Shown: positions 55,801-64,000 of the stretch, piece after piece
Numbering within the stretch: position 1 is the stretch's first letter
Layout: each line of letters starts with the position of its first letter
Source of the DNA: Xenosphaeropsis pyriputrescens
Taxonomy: Eukaryota > Ascomycota > Leotiomycetes > Phacidiales > Phacidiaceae
Assembly (NCBI GenBank): GCA_022609375.1
Contig: JAGKQE010000040.1
Coordinates: 62,001-126,000, forward strand
Direction of reading: 5' to 3'
DNA length: 64,000 bases
Notes under the pieces: model-generated
Database searches by the model: none
Told to the model about the DNA's origin: nothing
The model's input: the letters and a program-made list of their open reading frames with translations, nothing else
Translations under genes and position numbers: made by a program

Positions 55801-58032
55801 GTGCACATCCAGCCCATTCTTTTTGCCTACCTAATACGTGCTACCTTACTTAATATTGAATACGCATCGACCAAAGGGACCCTTAAGAGAACCCCGATCT
55901 TCGTCTGTGCACCGTTTGAGAAAGACGCTGGACAAAACAGGGACATACGTACGTATAAGTACATATGTAGTCAAGTAGTAAGTATTTATGTATCTCTCAG
56001 CTCTACTGCCTTCATCGTTGAACCCCGAATTCTGAACTTCTAACAATTGGCATGCGAAGCTTTTCAGATCCCCGACAATATCGAAACCTGGATTGCGGCA
56101 GGCTTTGGTTCGGCATACAGTGTATGGTGGTAATAGGAGAACAGGTCGTAGTTCCCATGATGTTGTAGTCAGGAGTAATGTTTTGACATCAGATATTTGA
56201 AGGCATGGGGGAAATCTGTGGAGTTCTCCATGTATCCACAGGATATGCGGGGCAATGAAATAAAATGCTTCAGAGCTGTGATGTAGTTCTTATAGGCCAC
56301 TTCGGCCATAGAACTAGATAAGTAGTAAGTATGAATGCTATCTTGAAGAAATCGGAATGCTATCCCCGTTTCATTCAGAGCTCTCTTGAGACGACATATT
56401 GTTTTCGCACAAATGGTGCTTGTCCCAAAAGTGCATGAATCTTTATGGCCTGCAGACTCCAGATCCATCTCATGAATGCCAACCATGAGCTAGGTTTACT
56501 TGGACTTGTGCCGTGTATGGGTTCTTGCCCTGAGTTTGACCAGGGCTTCTGTTCCATAGAATCGAGAAGAAGAGACAAAGGAGAAGGTCGGTCAAGCAAA
56601 CAAACACAGTAGAAATTGACGAATAATGACTTCGGCGAGTTTCGACTTCGACTTCGAGTTCAAGTGATAGATTGCATGCGGACACTTTTAAGGCGTCGGC
56701 TTCATAGTTCCGCCATGTTGCCGATCTCAACACGCTACCGAACCATTCTAAGATCAATGCTGACGGATCAAAGCAGAATAAGGCCATGAGCCGTCGTGGC
56801 CCATATGATGATGATGATGATGATGATGATGCGGATTTCCGGGGGTCCAGGGGAGTCCAAAGCTTCTCAGGGCCGTTGCACTATTAGTATTATGTACTTG
56901 TACAGGTATGGATATACTTATGTATGTATGTGTGTATATATATATATATATCTTGCAAGTACATATTGCAATCTCATTGTTAATGGGGGACGTCTTTGCC
57001 GTTGACTTTCATGAGTAGAAATAATGCATATGTGTTGATAGAGAGTCATTCGCAAAATATGCTTCGTTCTTGTACGACAGAGGTAGACAGTATGACCGTG
57101 TCGACCATGTTGACCGTGTTGATGCTAAGTAGGTAATGTCATAAGTTGTAAGTAAGTGCATAACTTGCGCGCATTGGTATTCTACATAGTACTACTAAGT
57201 ACGTATGTAGTCACGACTTAGGGGATTTGTATTCGAGTTGATTCGTACTACCTTATTAGTCGTTATACACACTCAATAATAGTAATAACGATAGTAATAA
57301 TAATAACAACAACAATAATCATCAAGTAGCTTGGCCATGGAAGAATGCTCTACCTAGGCCATGTAATACCTTACTCGTGATGTGTGTATCCAATATTACA
57401 TAGCCGTACATAGTACTCATACTTACTACCTACACGTCCATGTAACAAGCACTCACTCTCACATTCTCACACTTCAGCTTCAGCTTCAGTTTCTTTCTAC
57501 TGCCTAGTTACTCGAGTCCATTCATTGTCACGCCCACTTTCTCTCGTCTCACTCCCATCTCTTCTCCTCTCCTCTCCTCTCCTCTCCTCTCCTCCCCTCT
57601 TCTCCCCTCTTCTCCTGTCATCATCCTTCATGGAATATCTCTGAACTCTGTTCTGCTCTAACAATACCCGTCTATTCAAAGACCCCTCAACCCTGTGTCA
57701 GTAGCCTTTTCCCAGCTCCCAGCTCCCCAGCTCCCCGGGCTTCCCTAGAATCCCTCCTCATCAGCGGCTTTCCAAACTGCGCCACTCCTTCAATCTTCCC
57801 ATATCGTGGAGCCGAACGGATACGAATTGCGACAATAACATCACCACCACCACCACCACCACTTAAACCCCGGACCGAGCCATAAACTCCGAGCTGCTAC
57901 TTTCCTCATCTTTCCGCTCAAAAAACCTCAGTACAAGAGAATCCTGGTGTCAACAGCGACGTATGGGAGCAGACCCATCAGCATCATCTCTGCCGACGCG
58001 CAAACGAATCGTCTACAGACATTCTTTTCATC
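52853..58032. other. Longest gene-free interval, 5.2 kb
   Basis: The left end is the T-rich 3' flank of the membrane protein gene. Simple tracts include AGAAG (55758-55785), GAT (56804-56831), CTCCT (57561-57613) and CAC (57850-57870). Two overlapping minus-strand frames at 56169-56486 and 56470-56787 are moderately complex but have no recognisable domain, and I could not join them by a convincing intron. The right end presumably holds the promoter and leader of the second Zn2Cys6 regulator, with short upstream ATGs in about the last 100 bp. Confidence 0.5.
57561..57613. repeat. CTCCT pentanucleotide tract
   Basis: Near-perfect CTCCT repeats about 420-470 bp upstream of the regulator start, likely in its promoter. 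Confidence 0.85.
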
Positions 58033-60968
58033 ATGGATCATATCAATCAACACGGCCAACGTGGGATCCCGATGCCGATGCCACCCTTTGGGGTCACCAA
58101 CCCACCCCAGATCTTTGGAGGATATAATGATGCGGCACCTACGTTGACGGATTTCAACTTCGGCATCGACGGGACTAACATGATGGACGAGTCACAAGAG
58201 GCAAAACGCCGCCGGATCGCGCGGGTATGGATATTTTCTTGTGGAGAATCCTGGTGGGGGGTGATGCGCTGACGAGGTACTTTATAGGCCTGTGATATGT
58301 GCCGCAAGAAAAAGATCAAGTGTGATGGTAAAATGCCTGCATGTACCCATTGCATAAACTACAAGACCGACTGTGTCTTCACACAAGTAGAAAAGAAACG
58401 AAATCCGCCAAAGGGAGCAAAGTACATTGAGGGATTGGAGAATCGGCTTGGTCGCATGGAAAGCCTATTGAGATTATCAGTAAGGATGCTCCATATGTTT
58501 CAGAAGCCCGTGTATTGAAGAAGGGTTTGTTGATGGTGTGTGTAGGGACTGCTCGAAGAAAACGATAATGGCAAGACGGATTTGGGTACACTTGAGCGGC
58601 GATTAGCGGACAAGACGAGATCGAGAAGAGCTTCTGCGATAACTTCAGTGTCGCATCCCAATACTCCAGACCAAGAAACACCCCAGCAAGAAGGACTAAT
58701 ATCGAGTCCAAGAAGTACTATAACGTCGCCGGAGCCTCCGTCGGAAAAGGGAGGAGAAAGGAAGAAGAAGAACAATGAAGGTTCAGAGGAGGTCGAGCTA
58801 CTTTCTGACTTGATGTGTTCACTGGTGACGAATAACTGCGGCGAGACACGCTACATTGGTTCTTCTTCGGGATTTTCTATCTTCTCGCCAAAAGGAATCC
58901 AATGGGTGAATGAGAAAACCGGCGACTCTTCATTTCAAGAGATGATATCAAACTCGGCTGTGGATGACAACAAATGGCAATATTGGAAGCCCGAGGTTTT
59001 TGGAGACTTGTTTGAGCGACGAATGTTCGTTCCATTACCTCCAAAGACTGAATGTCTTTCCTTACTTAAGGACTTCTTCGAGAATTTCAACTGCATGTTC
59101 CCACTCTTTCATCAACCCACGTTTATGCATCTAGTCCATCGACATTACTCGAGAGATCCATATGAGGGTTCGGGATGGTGGGCCAGTTTAAATGTCGCAT
59201 TGGCCATCGCCCATAGACTTCGTGTGATGAGTCACCTAGTACCGCAGGAGGAAGATCAGAAGGCATGGGGTTATTTGAAAAATGCCATGGGCGTGTTTAC
59301 AGAGCTCACAATGAGAAACACAGACCTTTTGAGTGTACAGGCACTTTTGGGCATGGCTCTATTCATGCAAGGAACCCCTAACCCTCAACCTTCTTTCTTC
59401 CTCGTTGCCGCTGCCATCCGCTTATCACATAGTATTGGACTACATAAACGCGGTTCAAGCTTCAATTTGAACCCTGTCGAGATTGAGCAGAGAAAACGTG
59501 TGTTTTGGATTGGTTATATGCTTGACAAGGTAAATTTCGATCTCGTGCATATAACAGCGGGACAACCTCAGCTAATACCATATAGGACATCTGTCTGCGC
59601 AGTGGAAGACCTCCAGCTCAAGACGACGACGACATGAATGTCGAATTACCGAGTGCTGACCCAGATGACGGTATCGGCAATATACCACTTGCTGATGGCA
59701 AAGGGAAGGTCAACCTTTTCAGATTAATGTGTGAGTTTGCCACCATCGAGAGTAAGGTATATAAGCAACTTTATTCCACAAAAGCAGCCAGACAATCCGA
59801 CGGTGAACTCCTCAATACAATTGGTGAACTCGATCATCAACTCGAAGAATGGAAGGATAGCATACCTGTTGACTTCCGTCCGGAACACGAGATCAAAGCT
59901 TCGCATACACCCTTAATTTTACATATCGTTGTGCTTCATTTTGCTTACTACAATTGTTTAACAACCATTCATCGCATGTCTGTTCACCATGGATACTGGA
60001 CGAGCCGCTTATCGAATTATGCCATTCAGGGTCTTAATGCAAGGCCCCTTAACCCACGAGTCTTTTCCTCAGCAGCTCTTTGTGTATCAGCCGCAAGAGC
60101 ATCTATTCACCTTATTAAATACGTTCCGCAAGGGGATTTCGCGTGTGTTTGGTATGCTCTTACCCCTGAATTTACATCCCCTGAAGCTAACGACATCAGG
60201 CTTATCCTCTATTTCCCTGTCTCTGCACTTGTAACACTATTTGGAAACATCCTACAAAATCCGCAAGATCCGAGAGCTCGATCAGACGTCCGTCTCATGA
60301 ACCTGGTAGTAAATTTTCTGTCAATGTTAGGCAGCGAGGAGGAAAACGGCGGGGTCAAGAGAATGTTGGGTGTGTGCTCCGAGTTCGAGAGAATCGCCAG
60401 AGTTGTGTTGGATAAATCCGACAAGGAGACCTCTGGTCGCCGGAAGCGCAAGAGTCACGAAGATAGCAGTTCTAGCAGTCGTGCTGCAACTGCCACAAAA
60501 CTCTCCTCAAGGCAAACACCAATATCAACATCATCGAATGCTGCTCAGACTCCTGGTATGGTCCTGTCACCACCACCACATACGGCTTCGAACAGTGCAC
60601 CGGCCAGCCAAAGCGGATACAGTCCAATGCCAAATGGATCGCCTGTGACAGGTCCTGGGAACTGGGCACCTGACTTTAGTACTGCTGAGGGACAGGATTA
60701 TCTAAGTCCTACTAGCCATACCATGCCGCAATTCCCCGACTTCAATGGTCAACATATGGCAGCTAATATGTCTCCAATGAACCCGAACACATTCCAACAA
60801 CCCTTTGTTCCTCAGGACTTATGGCAGATGCCAATGACCATCGAATGGGACTGGGCAGATATGACTGGTGGAGCATATCCAAGCTTTGAAAATGGCGTTT
60901 TGAATCAGGATATGCCGATGGGTAATGGAATGGGTAATGGCCTGCCTAACGATGGGCTACCACAGTGA
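58033..60968 (+). CDS. Zn(II)2Cys6 fungal-specific transcription factor
   Basis: Five exons, 58033-58224, 58288-58479, 58546-59529, 59586-60151 and 60200-60968, give 900 residues. The zinc cluster is at residues 66-93 (C-x2-C-x6-C-x6-C-x2-C-x6-C), starting right after the first junction, followed by a coiled linker GLENRLGRMESLLRLS. The fungal transcription factor domain spans about 210-600: FNCMFPLFHQPTF, RLSHSIGLHKRGSSFNLNPV, KRVFWIGYMLDKDICLRSGR, and a YNCLTTIHRMSVH block. The C-terminal 200 residues are Ser/Pro/Asn/Gly/Met-rich with no fold. The fourth intron is only 48 nt, a multiple of three, and stop-free, but its GTATGC donor, CTAAC branch and CAG acceptor and the resulting WLILYFPVSALVTLF block support splicing. 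I do not recognise the orthologue, so no pathway is claimed. Confidence 0.83.
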
Positions 60969-61632
60969 GAGATCTTGTCTTTTGGGATACAACAGGGTCT
61001 CTTTAGAGCGGCGTTGAATTGGGTCCGGAAATACTCGTAAAAGGTTATGCATTGGAAGGTGGTGGGCGTTGGCCTACGATTTGGGACCCTGTTCCCCTGT
61101 ACCTTGATTTTTGTAACTATTCTCCCCTCAGTGTCTACCCAAAGTCCGGCGACCTGTTACATGACTTACACATGGCTGCATTATGTTGTGCATTACAATA
61201 TATTTCTACCAACAAATTCCGCTTGTTTGACTTCAGATGCTAGTGAGTAAGTGCTATGTGAAGTAATGATCAGGTTAAAGTTTACAAGAAACCAATGGGT
61301 CATTGTTCCATCGTCGGAGCATGAGGCAGTTGAAAGTGTCTCATGATACTCGCAGCGAATGACCCATGAACAATGCCTTATGTTGGCGGCCGAGGGCGGC
61401 GTATAGACCTTATTGTGGCCTCATGGTTCAGGACAGTACACTAATTGGCGAATGGTCTCTCTACTCGTCATACGAACAGCTTCTGGAATTGATATTGCCA
61501 TCACCTCACAATCCAATTCGACAATAACAACACCACTTACTGGTGAGGCTGGATTCTTAAAGAATCCCTCACAACATAGCTGCATCTCTCTACGAACCTC
61601 CAGAGTAGAAATCACCGTGCCACCACTCAAAC
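60969..61632. promoter_or_regulatory. Intergenic region upstream of AFG3 with an inverted repeat
   Basis: Both flanking genes are on the plus strand. An interrupted palindrome centred near 61332 combines ATGGGTCATT (61295-61304) with AATGACCCAT (61358-61367), CATTGTTC (61301-61308) with GAACAATG (61368-61375), and CATGAG (61320-61325) with CTCATG (61340-61345). It lies about 270-340 bp before the AFG3 start, so it could belong to that promoter or to the 3' end of the upstream gene. No other feature seen. Confidence 0.5.
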
Positions 61633-64000
61633 ATGACAAGCCTTTTACGGCCGTCCCGCAGCCTCGCTCGATTATCGAGGACTTCCTTCCAAACCGCCAC
61701 CTCGTTGAGTTTACGACAATCGCAACTGTCTCCTGCAGTCAGGGCGCGAGCAGCCTTTCATACATCGCGGTCTCTCGCGTCGAAGCCGAAGAAGTCCGAG
61801 GATGAATCTAGCAAGGACGTAGATGGCAAGAAGGCCAGCAAGTCAGCGTCCAAGAGTGCGCCGGGTTCCGAGCATATCTACGATGGCAAGAATAGCCCCA
61901 TGTCGCCTCCGCCACCCCGAGGCGACAAAGATGGCAAGTCCACACCGTCGGCGGACAATCACTCAAAGCTCAGTGCGGAGGATGAGAAGGCCCTGGATGA
62001 AGTGTTGACGATTCTGAAGAAGACAATGCCAAAGGCGCAAGCCGGGATGCTGGACCATGCTATGAAGAATATCAAGAAGGAGGGCATTCCAAAGGAGATT
62101 CAGGAGGTCCTTGAACAAATGAAGGCGGGCCAGCGACCGACTCTCGCCACGGCCGCGAAACTCACCAGATTGACAAGCCAGTTTGTTCGCAAGGCCGAGG
62201 AGCGGGAGAAATCCGACGAAGAGAAGACCGAGTTTCGCAGTAACGAGAACAAGTCCGGAAAGACCGGCGGCGAAAAGAAGAAGCAGAGCAAGGCGGGTCC
62301 CGAATTCAAGGTGCAGGAGCTCAAGCTGGATACACAGACGATCCTCCTTACAGCATTCGTTGCATATCTCTTATTCCGCATGATCGTGCCAGGCGAGAGC
62401 TCGCGCGATATCACATGGCAGGAGTTCAGAAACACGTTCTTCGACAAGGGGCTTGTGGAGAAGTTGACAGTCATCAATGGCGACAGAGTTCGTGTCGATT
62501 TACACCGTGAGGCTACGTCGACAATGTACCCAGAATCCCCGGCGTCGAATCCATCTTTCCACTACTACTTCTCCATTGGCTCTGTTGAAGCTTTCGAGCG
62601 AAAACTGGAAGATGCGCAGTCTGAGCTGGGAATCCCAAGCTCGGAGAGAATCCCTGTTAGCTACGATCATGAGACCTCCATGATAAGCTTGTTAACCTAC
62701 TTTGGCCCATCACTTCTGTTCATTGGTATCATTTACTATATGTCCAGACGAGCAGGTGGTGGTGCCGGAGGTGGTGCTGGGGGTGTCTTTGGCATGGGCA
62801 AGAGTCGTGCCAAGATGTTCAACCACGAGACGGATGTCAAGGTCAAGTTCAAAGACGTCGCTGGAATGGACGAGGCTAAGCTTGAAATCATGGAGTTCGT
62901 GAGCTTCTTGAAGACCCCAGAACAGTTTGAGAAGCTTGGTGCCAAGATCCCTCGTGGTGCCATTCTCTCTGGACCTCCAGGTACTGGTAAGACCTTGCTT
63001 GCCAAGGCCACTGCTGGAGAGTCTGGAGTGCCGTTCTACAGTGTCAGCGGTTCCGAATTCGTGGAGATGTTCGTTGGTGTTGGTGCTTCCCGAGTCCGTG
63101 ATCTCTTTGCCATGGCTAGAAAGAACACCCCATGTATCATTTTCATTGATGAAATCGATGCCATTGGAAAAGCGAGAGGAAAGGGCGGCAACTTCAGCGG
63201 TGGTAATGACGAACGAGAGGCAACTCTCAACCAGATTCTGACTGAGATGGACGGCTTCAACACTGCGGAGCAGATCGTTGTCCTCGCTGGCACCAACAGA
63301 CCCGACGTACTTGACCAAGCTCTCATGCGTCCAGGTCGTTTCGATCGACACATCTCAATCGATCGTCCAACTATGGATGGTCGCAAGCAGATATTCATGG
63401 TGCACTTGGGCAAGATTGTTACTAACGAGGACTTGGAGTATTTGACTGGACGCTTGTCTGCGCTGACTCCTGGATTTTCTGGAGCTGACATTGCCAACTG
63501 CGTTAACGAAGCGGCCCTTATCGGTAAGCAGTATCCATCATGTCATGTGTATCACCCAACTAATTGTTTCCAGCTGCCCGAGCCAAGGCAACTTCTGTAG
63601 CGATGATCCACTTCGAGCAAGCGATTGAGAGAGTTATTGGTGGTCTTGAGAAGAAGTCCCTTGTTCTCAGTCCAGAGGAGAAGAGGACTGTTGCTTACCA
63701 CGAGGCCGGACATGCCATCTGTGGTTGGTACTTCAAATGGGCCGACCCCCTTCTCAAGGTTTCTATCATCCCACGTGGCCAAGGTGCTCTCGGTTATGCC
63801 CAATACCTTCCAGCTGGAGACAGTTACCTCTTGAATGTCAACCAACTGATGGACCGTATGGCCATGACTCTTGGTGGTCGCGTTTCCGAGGAGTTACATT
63901 TCGAAACTGTAACAAGCGGAGCTTCCGATGATTTCAACAAGGTCACTCGCACGGCTACTGCCATGGTTACCAAGTGGGGCATGTCCAAGAAGATCGGCTA
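61633..64000 (+). CDS. afg3: Mitochondrial m-AAA protease subunit Afg3 (Yta10), 3' truncated
   Basis: An FtsH-family ATP-dependent metalloprotease of the mitochondrial inner membrane; with Yta12 it degrades misfolded membrane proteins and processes bL32m. Two exons are visible, 61633-63523 and 63574 to the window end, giving at least 772 residues; the stop lies outside. A basic, Arg/Ser-rich presequence (about 1-50) is followed by a charged linker, a first membrane segment at about 233-252, an intermembrane-space domain, and a second membrane segment at about 353-372. The AAA domain has Walker A GPPGTGKT (about 446-454), Walker B IIFIDEIDAIG and an arginine-finger region MRPGRFDR. The zinc protease motif YHEAGHAICG (HExxH) is at about residue 673. 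The gene continues past the window. Confidence 0.96.

Noticed and set aside
56169..56787. Two adjacent minus-strand frames of about 105 codons each
   Set aside because: They have no known domain or consistent codon bias, and no convincing splice sites join them.
1..64000. CRISPR array, bacterial operons or a biosynthetic gene cluster
   Set aside because: The tandem repeats have no spacers, the genes are eukaryotic with introns, and no synthase or set of tailoring enzymes is present.

Overview
This is nuclear DNA of a filamentous ascomycete (Pezizomycotina). The signs are two large Zn(II)2Cys6 regulators, short introns of about 48-80 nt with GTATGT/GTAAGT-like donors and CTAAC-like branch sites, and fungal-type versions of most genes. 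A Leotiomycetes-like source is my guess from overall protein character and cannot be proved here. The window is gene-poor: about 18 protein genes in 64 kb, separated by intervals of up to 5 kb full of microsatellites. It has one 10-N assembly gap with suspicious homopolymers (25272-25466).

Layout. 1-4353 is gene-free. 4354-7461 (-) is an ASG1-like Zn2Cys6 regulator. 10674-12254 (+) is COP9 signalosome subunit 1, followed by a decaying tandem repeat array (12633-13930). 14793-17579 (-) is Hsp104, divergent from mitochondrial ribosomal protein mL67/MHR1 (18152-19028, +). 19403-21143 (-) is a sulfotransferase-like P-loop protein. 24031-24891 (+) is a GNAT acetyltransferase. 26282-29248 (-) is pseudouridine synthase Pus7, followed by an SRA-YDG protein (29612-30868, -) and a small unknown protein (31849-32406, -). 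32952-33730 (-) is cysteine dioxygenase, divergent from a Par14/PIN4 parvulin (34280-34812, +). Ribosomal proteins eS12 (35272-35862, -) and uS8 (36352-36957, +) are divergent. 38805-41016 (+) is a GT90/CAP10 glycosyltransferase. 41412-43406 (-) is a BOR1/SLC4 anion transporter. 44311-46655 (-) is an alpha/beta hydrolase with a coiled-coil tail. 50821-52852 (+) is a Ser/Thr-rich single-pass membrane protein. 58033-60968 (+) is a second Zn2Cys6 regulator. 61633-64000 (+) is the m-AAA protease subunit Afg3, cut by the window end.

Most genes are housekeeping: proteostasis (Hsp104, Par14, Afg3, COP9), translation (eS12, uS8, mL67, Pus7) and metabolism or transport (cysteine dioxygenase, BOR1, GT90, GNAT). 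They do not form a biosynthetic cluster. Two non-coding features stand out. The coding-region intron of the uS8 gene carries what looks like a complete H/ACA snoRNA, whose 5' pocket matches the 18S segment targeted by yeast snR44. Downstream of CSN1, a roughly 250-285 bp unit is repeated about five times and becomes progressively C-to-T and G-to-A decayed from left to right, as expected of RIP or 5-methylcytosine deamination. Splice models were built by eye from frame, conserved family sequence and splice consensus.
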